From Pontixanthobacter gangjinensis (GTDB lineage: Bacteria; Pseudomonadota; Alphaproteobacteria; Sphingomonadales; Sphingomonadaceae), in the NCBI RefSeq assembly GCF_009827545.1, contig NZ_WTYS01000001.1:1017772-1081771 (forward strand): 64,000 bases of DNA, given 5' to 3'. The notes under the pieces were generated by a model, which did no database searches, was not told where the DNA came from, and was given only the letters and a program-made list of their open reading frames with translations. Positions 32,220 through 42,421 of the stretch are shown piece by piece. A program made the position numbers and the translations under genes. Numbering within the stretch: position 1 is the stretch's first letter; every line of letters starts with the position of its first letter.

Positions 32220-34024
32220 CCGGCCCTCTCTCCAACCTTGATCTCTGGCCAATCGGCAATTGTCAGGTAAGCGGATTGATCGATGACCGCGGCGGACTGG
32301 TCTGGGGCTGCGTGCCTAGGGTGGATGGCGATCCGGTGTTCTGCGCCTTGCTCAACGGTGACAAGCAGGATGTCGGGGTCTGGCGGTTTGAGCTGGAGGG
32401 CCAAGTTTCCGCTACGCAGAATTATATTCGTAACACGCCGATACTTGTGACTCGATTGGAAGCAGAAGATGGCAGTATCGCGGAGGTGCTCGATTTCTGC
32501 CCGCGATATGAGGGCAAGGGGCGAATGTACCGGCCGATTGCTTTCGGGCGAATAGTCCGGCCGATTGCCGGCAACCCGCGTATCAAAGTGGTGCTCAGGC
32601 CGCTCAAGAATTATGGCGCGAACACGGTCGAGACCACTAGCGGCACCAACCATATCCGCTACCTGGTCGGCGCGCAGGCCATGCGGCTGAGCACTGATGC
32701 GCCGATCGGCTATATTCTGGAAGGGCGAACTTTCCGCATTGAGGGAGATACGCATTTTTTCCTCGGGCCGGACGAACCCTTTGCCGGGAATTTGCGCGAA
32801 GAAATCCGCCGGATGGAGCAATCGACGCGAAAATATTGGCAGCAATGGGTCCGCGGTCTGGCGACGCCTTACGAATGGCAGGACGAAGTCATCCGCTGCG
32901 CGATCACACTCAAATTATGCCAGCACGAGGAAACCGGGGCGATTGTCGCGGCGCTGACTACGTCCATTCCCGAACATGACGGCAGTGAGCGGAATTGGGA
33001 TTACCGTTACTGTTGGATACGCGATTCCTATTACACGGTGCAGGCGCTCAACCGTTTGGGCGCGCTCGATGTCCTTGAAAAATATCTCGGCTATCTGCGC
33101 AACATTGTTGATGCGGCCAAGGGTGGGCAGATTCAGCCGCTTTATTCGGTGATGGGTGAAAGCGAACTCAACGAAACCACCGCCGCCTATCTGGCCGGCT
33201 ATCGAGGGATGGGCCCAGTGCGGATCGGCAATGCGGCTTACAAGCAAATCCAGCATGATTGCTATGGCCAAATCGTTATGCCGACAGTGCAGGGCTTTAT
33301 CGACAAACGGTTGCTGCGCATTGCGGATGACACCGACTTCGCCAGCCTGGAAGAAGTTGGGGAGATGGCGTGGAAGATGCACGATCAGCCCGATGCCGGC
33401 CTGTGGGAATTCCGCACACGGCAGGAAGTCCACACCTATTCCGCCGTTATGAGCTGGGCTGCGTGCGACCGGCTGGCCGGCACTGCAGAGCGGCTTGGCA
33501 AGCCAGACCGCGCGAAGTTGTGGCAGGACCGCGCTGATACCATCCGTGCCACGATTGAAAAAGAGGCGTGGGTAGAGGGCGATGGCAAGGAAGATGGCGG
33601 CCATTATAAAGCCAGTTTTCAAAGCGATTATCTGGATGCCAGCCTGCTGCAGATGATTGATTTGCGGTTTCTGCGGCCGGATGATCCGCGCTTCCAATCG
33701 ACCTTTGCCGCAATTGAAAAGGAACTGCGGCGCGGCGAACACATGCTGCGTTACGCAGCCGAGGATGATTTCGGTGCGCCTGAAACTGCATTCAACGTGT
33801 GCACATTCTGGCTGATCGAGGCGCTGCATCTGGCAGGCAGGTCGGACGAGGCCCGAGGCCTGTTTTCTACGATGTTGGGGCATACCACCGGCTCGGGAAT
33901 GCTCAGCGAGGACCTCGATTGGGAAACCGGAGAGCTGTGGGGCAATTTCCCGCAAACCTATTCTCTGGTCGGCATCATCAATTGCGCAGGGCTGTTGTCC
34001 AAACCTTGGAGCGATGTAAGATGA
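32204..34024 (+). CDS. glycoside hydrolase family 15 protein (trehalase/glucoamylase-like)
   Basis: A 606-residue cytoplasmic enzyme (no signal peptide) with an N-terminal beta-rich domain (about residues 1-220; LWPIGNCQVSGLIDDRGGLV) and a C-terminal alpha/alpha barrel. Family motifs include NWDYRYCWIRDSYYTVQAL, YRGMGPVRIGNAAYKQIQHD, and the GEDLDWE-type acid region (SEDLDWETGELWGNFPQTYS). Members in actinobacteria and sphingomonads have been described as trehalases as well as glucoamylases. Being coupled between otsB and otsA, it most likely turns over trehalose or a related disaccharide (inference). It overlaps otsB by 16 bp and precedes otsA by 7 bp. Confidence 0.85.
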   Translation: MAQSLTGPLSNLDLWPIGNCQVSGLIDDRGGLVWGCVPRVDGDPVFCALLNGDKQDVGVWRFELEGQVSATQNYIRNTPILVTRLEAEDGSIAEVLDFCPRYEGKGRMYRPIAFGRIVRPIAGNPRIKVVLRPLKNYGANTVETTSGTNHIRYLVGAQAMRLSTDAPIGYILEGRTFRIEGDTHFFLGPDEPFAGNLREEIRRMEQSTRKYWQQWVRGLATPYEWQDEVIRCAITLKLCQHEETGAIVAALTTSIPEHDGSERNWDYRYCWIRDSYYTVQALNRLGALDVLEKYLGYLRNIVDAAKGGQIQPLYSVMGESELNETTAAYLAGYRGMGPVRIGNAAYKQIQHDCYGQIVMPTVQGFIDKRLLRIADDTDFASLEEVGEMAWKMHDQPDAGLWEFRTRQEVHTYSAVMSWAACDRLAGTAERLGKPDRAKLWQDRADTIRATIEKEAWVEGDGKEDGGHYKASFQSDYLDASLLQMIDLRFLRPDDPRFQSTFAAIEKELRRGEHMLRYAAEDDFGAPETAFNVCTFWLIEALHLAGRSDEARGLFSTMLGHTTGSGMLSEDLDWETGELWGNFPQTYSLVGIINCAGLLSKPWSDVR

Positions 34025-34031
34025 GGCGCTC

Positions 34032-35438
34032 ATGAGCCGTCTTGTCATCATATCGAACCGCGTTGCTGTTGCGAAGGCGCGCGGTGCAGCGGGCGCGCAA
34101 GGCGGGCTGGCAGGAGCATTGAATTCTGCGCTGAAGAAATTCGGCGGAATTTGGTTCGGCTGGTCCGGCGAGGAGGTTGAGGAAACCACCGGCCACATCC
34201 AATTGCACACCAATGACGGGGTCACCACCGCAACGATTGATCTGAGCAAGCATGATGTCGATGAATATTACAACGGCTATGCCAATTCGACGCTGTGGCC
34301 GTTGTTCCATTACCGGCTCGATCTGACCGAATACGAGAATGAGACAGGGCGCGGTTACGAGCGCGTCAACGAGACATTCGCGCAAAGTGTAACCCCGCTT
34401 ATCGATCCTGACGATTTGATTTGGGTGCATGATTATCATCTGCTGCCGCTGGGTGAGCGGCTGCGCGCGCGCGGAGTCAAAAACCGGATCGGATTTTTCC
34501 TCCATACCCCTTGGCCGCCGGCGCGGCTGTTCGTTTCGCTGCCCTATCATGAGCGGCTGGTGCGCACGATGTTGGAATATGATGTAATCGGGTTCCAGAC
34601 TGACGAATGGCTCGGCAGTTTCTTGCATTATTGCGAGAAGGAATTGGGCGCCGAAGTGGATGAAGCCACTGGCCGGATCGCGTTCGAGGACCGTATTACG
34701 CACGCGCGCGCATATCCTATCGGCGTTGATTGGGACCACATACAGGAACAATGCGGAACCAGCGAAGCGAGGCAGGCTGGGCAACGCCTGCTCGCCAGTA
34801 CGCGTCACCGGAGCGCCATGATCGGAGTCGACCGGCTCGATTATTCGAAAGGATTGCCGGAGCGGATCGACGGAATTTCGCGCTTCTTTGACCAAAACCC
34901 GGACCGTGTCCGCGACTTGATTTTTATCCAGATCGCCCCGCCTAGCCGTGAGGATGTCGGTTCTTACCAGCGCATTCGGGCAGAGCTGGAGCAGAAGACC
35001 GGCCAGATTAATGGCGCGCGCAGCGAAGTCGACATTGTCCCCATTCGCTATGTTAACCGGGGCCACTCGCTCGCTGAATTATGCGGGTTTTATAGGGCCT
35101 CGAAGATTTGTGTCGTGACCCCGCTACGCGATGGGATGAATCTGGTGGCGAAAGAATATGTCGCGGCGCAAGATCCCGAAGATCCCGGCGTGCTCATCCT
35201 CTCGCAATTTGCCGGGGCCGCGCATCAATTAACCGAGGCGGTGCTGGTCAATCCGCACAGTCCGGACAACCTTTCACGGGCAATCCGCACTGCGCTGGAT
35301 ATGCCGCTGGAGGAACGCAAGCGGCGCTATGCTTCGATGGTGAAATCGGTGCGCGAAGAAGACATCCATAGCTGGACCGCGAACTTCGTGGGGGATTTGA
35401 CCAGTCTGGGTGTCGATCATGTGCCGGTCGCCGACTAA
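34032..35438 (+). CDS. otsA: trehalose-6-phosphate synthase
   Basis: GT20 glycosyltransferase making trehalose-6-phosphate from UDP-glucose and glucose-6-phosphate. The 468-residue protein has the GGLAGALNSALKKFGG N-terminal loop, WFGWSG, VHDYHLLPLGERLR, GVDRLDYSKGLPERI and the C-terminal RDGMNLVAKEYVAAQ that binds the nucleotide diphosphate. It is the third gene of the otsB-GH15-otsA operon (7-bp gap). Its stop overlaps the stop of the SRAP gene on the opposite strand by 2 bp, so there is no terminator between the convergent genes. Confidence 0.94.
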   Translation: MSRLVIISNRVAVAKARGAAGAQGGLAGALNSALKKFGGIWFGWSGEEVEETTGHIQLHTNDGVTTATIDLSKHDVDEYYNGYANSTLWPLFHYRLDLTEYENETGRGYERVNETFAQSVTPLIDPDDLIWVHDYHLLPLGERLRARGVKNRIGFFLHTPWPPARLFVSLPYHERLVRTMLEYDVIGFQTDEWLGSFLHYCEKELGAEVDEATGRIAFEDRITHARAYPIGVDWDHIQEQCGTSEARQAGQRLLASTRHRSAMIGVDRLDYSKGLPERIDGISRFFDQNPDRVRDLIFIQIAPPSREDVGSYQRIRAELEQKTGQINGARSEVDIVPIRYVNRGHSLAELCGFYRASKICVVTPLRDGMNLVAKEYVAAQDPEDPGVLILSQFAGAAHQLTEAVLVNPHSPDNLSRAIRTALDMPLEERKRRYASMVKSVREEDIHSWTANFVGDLTSLGVDHVPVAD

Positions 35439-36070
35439 ACAGCGCTTCGTTCTACTCCGCGCATAAGCGAGGAGGAGTACGGCTGGAGCAGCGTTCTGGC
35501 CCGCGCCCAATCTGCGTAGAGCCAAGTCTGGTGGACCGCGGGATCGGGCGGCAGGATCACCGGCATCCGCTCGTACCCCTCACGCTTTAGCAGCGCATTC
35601 GCCTCGCAGGTTAGCAGCGCAAAACCAGGTACTTCGCTGTCTTTCCACACACCTGCAAAAGCAAAGATGCTCTGGTCGCTTGGCGCGAACCAATGCTGCA
35701 CGCGGCGACCCTCTGCGTCAGTCTTGCTGCCCCATTCCATGAACGCAGTGGCAGGCAGCAGGCAGCGAAACTCGCTGTTCCGCAGGTTTCCTACCCAAAA
35801 CGGGCTGTCCGGATTGCGCACAGTAAGCACCGCATTATGCCCGTCATATGGAACATTGGGCGGCGGCGGCACGCCCCAGATGCGCGGGATCATCCGAGGG
35901 CGAGTGTGCGCATTGCGCGGTCCAGCAATGAATTCCCGCCCCGCTGTAATTACCGGTGCAAAATTGCCGGGCGCAATATAGCCACCCGCCCAAGGATCAT
36001 CGCCTTTTGACATGCCAAAAGCGTTCGCGATGGCGGCGGCATCTGAGTCGAGGCGGTAGAGGTGGGTCAT
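35435..36070 (-). CDS. SRAP (YedK/HMCES-like) family protein lacking the catalytic Cys2
   Basis: SRAP domain proteins form a covalent bond between Cys2 and abasic sites in single-stranded DNA. This 211-residue member has the fold landmarks TVRNPDSPFW (Asn86), RCLLPATAFMEWG (Glu112), FAFAGVWKD, and the RMPVILPPD motif. However, it begins MTHLYRL where the family has MCNLYR or MCGR, and the conserved His before RMP is replaced by Tyr166 (GYERMPVIL). Upstream codons in frame contain no other start. It is therefore a degenerate SRAP that probably cannot make the thiazolidine crosslink. It converges on otsA and is 25 bp from the DUF6445 gene. Confidence 0.8.
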   Translation of the reverse strand: MTHLYRLDSDAAAIANAFGMSKGDDPWAGGYIAPGNFAPVITAGREFIAGPRNAHTRPRMIPRIWGVPPPPNVPYDGHNAVLTVRNPDSPFWVGNLRNSEFRCLLPATAFMEWGSKTDAEGRRVQHWFAPSDQSIFAFAGVWKDSEVPGFALLTCEANALLKREGYERMPVILPPDPAVHQTWLYADWARARTLLQPYSSSLMRGVERSAV

Positions 36071-36095
36071 GTGGCCCGGCTTGTGCGGTGTAGCC

Positions 36096-36779
36096 CTAAG
36101 ACCCGACCATAAACATATTGATCGTCAGCCGTCCTTTGTGCGGATCGCTGCTCAGCGCGGCGGGATTTGGGATCACGCCCGAATGCAATTGCCGGCCGCG
36201 ATAGAGTGCCAGCCGGTCGGGCTGGGCTTCGATTTCTTCAATCTGCTCGAACGAGCCATTGTCGCCGTGATGGAACCGGGGGAGGGGGCTGCCATGCTCC
36301 TCTTCATCTTGCGCCAATGCCGCGAAATAGGCTTTTTCGCGGGCGGGGGTAACAGTTTCGAAGCCGGTCCGCCGATGGCGATAAAATGCCGTGCCGCCGG
36401 TTTCGGGGCCGAGCAAATAATGCATTACCGCAACAACCTCGCTGCCGGAATGATCGAAGTGCGGCATGCGCTGGGCAGGGCTTAATTCGCCTTCACCCAG
36501 CGTTACGAGCGAGAATGTTGAGACATCGAGCCGTACACTACGGAAGCCGAACACGCGCTGCATGATTTGCATCATCAAATCGCGCCGCCGGTCGAGATAG
36601 TTAGGCTCGGCCCATGACCGGATTCCGGGATAGGCTGCACCGCCATGCTGGTATTGCGCCGCGCGGCCTGCCTCCAACAATTCATCGACCATCCCGCTGA
36701 AGCCGTCGATAATCACCAACGGCTCTCCTTCACGGCCCATTCGGCGCACGCTTACCTTCGGTTCGGGGAGGGACTGCAT
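36096..36779 (-). CDS. DUF6445 family protein, 2-oxoglutarate/Fe(II)-oxygenase-like
   Basis: A 227-residue protein of the DUF6445 family, which resembles 2-oxoglutarate/Fe(II) oxygenases. The putative iron triad is His107 and Asp109 in MPHFDHSG and His199 in QLHSGVIPNP, with Arg217 (HKGRLTINMF) placed to bind the 2-oxoglutarate C5 carboxylate. Between them GGTAFYRHRRTGFE fits the jelly-roll. In related gene clusters such proteins sit near TonB-dependent receptors and tryptophan halogenases, but none is here. It lies just upstream of the SRAP gene on the same strand. The substrate is unknown. Confidence 0.75.
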   Translation of the reverse strand: MQSLPEPKVSVRRMGREGEPLVIIDGFSGMVDELLEAGRAAQYQHGGAAYPGIRSWAEPNYLDRRRDLMMQIMQRVFGFRSVRLDVSTFSLVTLGEGELSPAQRMPHFDHSGSEVVAVMHYLLGPETGGTAFYRHRRTGFETVTPAREKAYFAALAQDEEEHGSPLPRFHHGDNGSFEQIEEIEAQPDRLALYRGRQLHSGVIPNPAALSSDPHKGRLTINMFMVGS

Positions 36780-36884
36780 AAAATCCGGTATGGCGTATGG
36801 TCCGCCGCCAAGTCAATCGACCGCGAAGTTGGCCACCCGCTCCAATGGACTGGACCAGACACCGTTTTATCCCTAGACCAACAA

Positions 36885-38921
<2,037 letters not shown>

Positions 38922-38922
<1 letters not shown>

Positions 38923-40391
38923 TGCGTAGTTTCAAGCAAATTGAAGCTGATTATCAGTTCACCCCTATCCGTGCTAATGTTGGTAGTCTCGCAGGCTATC
39001 TACACCTAGGCGGGCCAGAGACCAAAGTAGTTTTGAACTCGACAGATTTTCATCATTTTGATGACGACGAAAATGGTTGGTTCGATCTGGAACTCAGGGA
39101 CCATCGCGGCTTCCAAATTCTTCTCCATAACGCCTTATCGCAATCGCAATCTATGCCTGGCTCTGTCGGTGGGAAGAGCGCTGGATCGTACACCTCAAGT
39201 ATTTTTCCAAACACTGTCATTTTCGGCACCGAGAACCTCCGGAACGACAAGTCATTACATCACATGTCGTTCGAGCTGGAAGCTGCTGAAAACTTCTTTG
39301 TCTATGACACGATCGAGTGGAGAAGCATGCATGGACAAAAGGACAAACAGACAGTTCTCGATGCGATCCGATCGGGAGCTTGGAAACCACCAAGAGGACT
39401 GAAATCGCGAGAGCACGCAAGCGATCCCGCAGATATATACATCGTGCACAAGCCGAAAACCTATCTCAATATAACACTTGAAGATATGAAGATAAAAGTT
39501 TGGCATTCACGGTCTCGCCGAGGTTTAGGTTGGACCAGTCACGAAATCAAAATCACGCCGATGATTGGCGTAACGTTCAGCACTCCGGTATCGATAGATC
39601 AGGCAATTGATCGACTCTGGCGAATAAAGGGCTTTTTTGATCAACTCGCTCTATGTGATCTTTCGATCAAAAGAGTCAGTTTCTCAAAGTTCAAAAAAGG
39701 CTGGCCATCCGCGGATGTTTACCTGTCAAATGAAATAGAGGATGGAAAAAAGCGGCGCCGAGAGGTGCATCCAACCAACGTTCCCTATTCCCGTTGGCGT
39801 GAGCGAAACCAGTTTTCCAAAATAATGGAAAGCTGGCTTGCGGTATCGGATCAACGTCACTTCTTTCGAGCGGCGATTCGATTGTCGTTGCTGCGGCTTG
39901 AGAAAGAAATTGACGCGTCACTTATTACCTTGCTCATGGCAGGCATTGAGTCACTGCCAGAATTAGGCGGGAAGAGCGGTGTTTCTTCAACCACTATAAG
40001 TAAGATGGCGGATGCAGCACACGCGGTAGATGCGTCTATCGATTTGGATGCAATACGCGGCCTGCTTGGGGCTTTCCAGCGCACCAGCCCTCGGCAAAGG
40101 CTTACCAATCTTGCGAATGGATTGTTTCCGAAAAGTGAAGATATCAGCACCTTTGTGAGCATCGCACTCCAACTTCGGAACAAATTTGCTCACGGAACAA
40201 AATTGACTGATGGTGAGCAGTCAATAGCTGGAGACGTCGCAAGAACGTTAGTGTATCTTTGTGTTACTTATGATCTTCATACCACTGGCTTTCCGATTGA
40301 CCGAAAGGCTAGCGATGAACGAAATTTACTCGCGCTCACAAGCATGAACTGGGCTTGGCAGGGCTATAAAACGCGGAACATTCGCGGATAG
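38922..40391 (+). CDS. HEPN-domain protein, ApeA-like (putative anti-phage RNase)
   Basis: A 489-residue soluble protein. The C-terminal helical region contains RNKFAH (Arg419-x4-His424), the catalytic R-x4-6-H motif of HEPN ribonucleases, preceded by a helical bundle (FFRAAIRLSLLRLEKEIDAS onward). The N-terminal 200 residues are beta-rich and resemble the ApeA N-terminal domain (YLHLGGPETKV, GWFDLELRDHRGF). ApeA proteins are HEPN anti-phage systems; my assignment rests on layout and motif, not on alignment. The base composition is visibly more A+T-rich than thiC, suggesting acquisition. The ATG overlaps the thiC stop by 1 bp, so it may be expressed under the thiamine riboswitch transcript. 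Confidence 0.65.
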
Positions 40392-40436
40392 TGAGACTAG
40401 CCTCTAATTCTACGATTGAGCGAAATGGTTAGTATT

Positions 40437-40464
40437 TTGCTTAAGCCGTCTAACAGGTTATAAC
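40437..40464 (+). promoter_or_regulatory. sigma-70-type promoter for a leaderless transcript
   Basis: TTGCTT at 40437-40442, a 16-bp spacer and TATAAC at 40459-40464. The expected start of transcription about 7 bp on coincides with the ATG at 40471 of the AbrB/MazE-like pseudogene, implying a leaderless message. No ribosome site precedes that ATG. Confidence 0.45.
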
Positions 40465-40470
40465 ACCCGT

Positions 40471-40698
40471 ATGAAAAAGCCGCTCAAAATTACCAAAATC
40501 GGCAACTCTGCCGGGATTGTCCTACCCTAGGATGTGCTCGCTCGGCTGCGTGTCGGGCTGGGGGATGCTTTGCATTTGTCCGAGGCGCCTGATGGAGCGC
40601 GGATAACGGCTATCGGTTAGGACTACATCGCCAAGATGGAGGCGGCGGACGAGATTATGCGCGAGGACCGCGATATTTTGCGCGAATTGGCCGCCTAA
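40471..40698 (+). pseudogene. AbrB/MazE-family antitoxin pseudogene with two amber codons
   Basis: Read straight through, the 75 sense positions give MKKPLKITKIGNSAGIVLP, stop, then DVLARLRVGLGDALHLSE and, after a second stop, DYIAKMEAADEIMREDRDIL and a TAA. The first half is a swapped-hairpin AbrB/MazE DNA-binding domain, and the tail is the toxin-binding helix of Doc-type antitoxins. TAG occurs at 40528-40530 where relatives have Lys after VLP, and at 40618-40620 where they have Tyr; each is one base change away. The frame is otherwise intact, so decay is recent. No toxin gene follows: the next gene lies on the other strand and overlaps its last 4 bp. Confidence 0.75.
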
Positions 40699-41327
40699 CC
40701 CGCCACAACCAACTTCTCCACCAGTGCCCTAAGCTCGCTCGGCGTTGTGTGTCCCGCAACGATTTCGTGATAGCCAATACCCGCTTTGCGCAATGCTTCT
40801 TTCTTCACCGCATCGCGGGCGGCGGCGCTGCCTTGGTGATGGCCGCTGCCCTGATATTCCAGCGCGTGAACAACGCGGCATTTCTCGTCCATCAGCGCGA
40901 AATCGACGCGTTTTGAATTGATGCAGAGATAGGCGTCCTTGTCTTCACTGGCGAGAAATTCACCGAGAGAAACTTGCGCCATAACCTGCCAGCCGGAGTT
41001 GCGGGCAATTACAGCGGTATCGAGCGCCTGAAACACTTTGGCCTCGGGCCGGTTCAACAGGGCGCGCGGTGTGAAGTTTGCCCGCATCACTGTTTTCAAT
41101 TGGTCGCCAGCAAAATCCGCGGCAGTGACGCGCGGACTTTTCGTTTTGCCGACTGCGCGGGGGCCGCGCCCCTTCTTCGCCGCATTACGCCCGCGCCAGT
41201 ATGCCTTGCGCTTTTCACGGTCCGCTTTTTCAAAAATACGTTCCAGAAATACGCCCATCGCAGCGCCAATCACCAGCACAATGACAAGCGTTACGGGTCG
41301 GTCGAACAAGTAATTAACACTATCCAT
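40695..41327 (-). CDS. DUF2726 domain protein with N-terminal membrane anchor
   Basis: A 210-residue protein: one N-terminal transmembrane helix (LVIVLVIGAAMGVFLE at about residues 14-29), a basic linker rich in Lys/Arg, and a C-terminal DUF2726 domain of the PD-(D/E)XK nuclease fold with RVDFALMDEKCRVVHALEYQ as the Asp...Glu-x-x core and CINSKRVDFALM before it. DUF2726 proteins often carry topoisomerase zinc ribbons or sit near helicases; their role is unknown. It lies convergent to the antitoxin pseudogene and overlaps it slightly. An 8-bp-arm inverted repeat stands 23 bp upstream of its ATG. Confidence 0.8.
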   Translation of the reverse strand: MDSVNYLFDRPVTLVIVLVIGAAMGVFLERIFEKADREKRKAYWRGRNAAKKGRGPRAVGKTKSPRVTAADFAGDQLKTVMRANFTPRALLNRPEAKVFQALDTAVIARNSGWQVMAQVSLGEFLASEDKDAYLCINSKRVDFALMDEKCRVVHALEYQGSGHHQGSAAARDAVKKEALRKAGIGYHEIVAGHTTPSELRALVEKLVVAG

Positions 41328-41349
41328 AGGCGCAGTTTATTGTTTGAAT

Positions 41350-41374
41350 CTGGAGAAATAGTCAAATTCTCCAG
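41350..41374. promoter_or_regulatory. inverted repeat upstream of the DUF2726 gene
   Basis: CTGGAGAA at 41350-41357 and TTCTCCAG at 41367-41374 are perfect inverted arms with a 9-bp spacer. They lie 23-47 bp ahead of the DUF2726 ATG, where a promoter or leader would be, so the element could be a repressor site or an mRNA hairpin. Confidence 0.4.
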
Positions 41375-41425
41375 TTGGCGGAATGGAATCTGACACAAGA
41401 ACTTTAGGAAGCGATAATGGGCGGG

Positions 41426-41854
41426 TCAGTTTTCCTGCCGGTTAGCCCAAGCCAGAACTCCGGCCATTGCTGCGGCTAGTGCCAGCAACAGGATTTTCGG
41501 ATTCACCGTTCCGAAGTTTGCAAAAAGGAAGCCGTGGCTCAGCAGATAGATGCCGATGAGGACCAGCCCCCATCGCTTGCGCCATATCTGGCCAAGCGCG
41601 CCCAGGCTGATGGTCACGCCCATAAAGGCGATAAAGCCAAAATAGGTGAGGGGTGTGAAGCCCACCAAATTGAGCGGAGCCTCGGCGATGAAACGCTGTG
41701 TGCCCGACAGCGCCTCGACCGCTTCGCCCGCGAACATCCACCAGCCGGATGCCTGCCCGATCATCAGGATGCTGACACCGATGCGAACAAGTCCGGAGGC
41801 GAGGAACAGCAGGCAAATGATGATGGCAAGCGGGCGCATGAATTTCCTGAGCAT
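41426..41854 (-). CDS. hypothetical four-helix membrane protein
   Basis: A 142-residue protein with four hydrophobic helices (RPLAIIICLLFLASGLVRIG; the central LVGFTPLTYFGFIAFMGVTI; GLVLIGIYLLSHGFLFANF; ILLLALAAAMAGVLAW). I do not recognise the family. The ATG lies inside the left arm of a perfect palindrome (41851-41882). A TTGACT-like -35 is at 41884-41889 on the minus strand, so transcription may start at or very close to the ATG, with the palindrome as operator. It ends about 100 bp upstream of the DUF2726 gene on the same strand. Confidence 0.6.
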   Translation of the reverse strand: MLRKFMRPLAIIICLLFLASGLVRIGVSILMIGQASGWWMFAGEAVEALSGTQRFIAEAPLNLVGFTPLTYFGFIAFMGVTISLGALGQIWRKRWGLVLIGIYLLSHGFLFANFGTVNPKILLLALAAAMAGVLAWANRQEN

Positions 41855-41882
41855 GGTGTATTACCTATACAATACACCATGC
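41851..41882. promoter_or_regulatory. perfect 12-bp-arm palindrome over the promoter/start of the membrane-protein gene
   Basis: GCATGGTGTATT (41851-41862), 8-bp spacer ACCTATAC, then AATACACCATGC (41871-41882), with no mismatch in the arms. It covers the start codon (41852-41854 on the minus strand) and lies between it and a TTGACT-like -35, exactly where a dimeric repressor would block transcription. No regulator gene is adjacent. Confidence 0.6.
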
Positions 41883-42011
41883 AAGTCAATGCCGCTGGAT
41901 ACGGGCATCTGCCACGCCCTGCCGGATCGCCTTGTCCACCGGCCAATTTGCCACCCTGCGCGCTGAGGCGTAGTGTAGCAGTTCAGGGTCGCTCTTGGAG
42001 AGGGCTACGCT

Positions 42012-42404
42012 ATGCTTGGCAAATACACATATCTTCAGGTCGCGCTGGTGGTTTTTGGCGCGATATTCTGTCTGGTTTATCCGCTTGCGCTGGTTTGGCC
42101 GGCTGGCTGGATGTGGCACGAGGGGCCGCCGCTCGCCAATCATTATTACGCGATGATCCTGGGCGTGTATCTGACGCTGGGGGTATGCCTGATCCTTGCG
42201 GCGAAGAACCCTGCAGAGCATCTATCGCTGATCCGCTTCACCATCTGGTCCAGCGTGGTCCATGCGGTGATCATGGCGGTGCAGGCCCTTGGCGAACCAA
42301 TGCATAGCGGGCATTTGCTCGGCGATGTTCCGGCTTTGCTGTTGGTGGCGGCGGTGCTGGGGTGGTTGTCGCGCGGCTTGTCAGCCGCCCAATCGCAAGG
42401 GTAG
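42012..42404 (+). CDS. DUF6632 family membrane protein
   Basis: A 130-residue protein with four hydrophobic helices (LQVALVVFGAIFCLVYPLAL, HYYAMILGVYLTLGVCLILA, IRFTIWSSVVHAVIMAVQAL, and LLGDVPALLLVAAVLGWL). The opening and the WHEGPPLANHYYAMI loop match the DUF6632 family, of unknown function. A GGAG ribosome site stands ahead of the ATG. It is flanked by genes on the opposite strand, so it is monocistronic. The 157 bp before it hold the palindrome described above and nothing else I recognise. Confidence 0.75.
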   Translation: MLGKYTYLQVALVVFGAIFCLVYPLALVWPAGWMWHEGPPLANHYYAMILGVYLTLGVCLILAAKNPAEHLSLIRFTIWSSVVHAVIMAVQALGEPMHSGHLLGDVPALLLVAAVLGWLSRGLSAAQSQG

Positions 42405-42421
42405 ATTACGGGTCAAGCCGG

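Noticed and set aside
32915-35066. Long minus-strand open frames opposite the GH15 and otsA genes
   Set aside because: They mirror two well-conserved plus-strand enzymes and show no domain or ribosome site.
40471-40698. The two amber codons as programmed readthrough or a genetic-code change
   Set aside because: TAG is used as a normal stop elsewhere in the window (for example the MFS exporter and Nudix genes), and there is no sign of pyrrolysine genes; decay is simpler.
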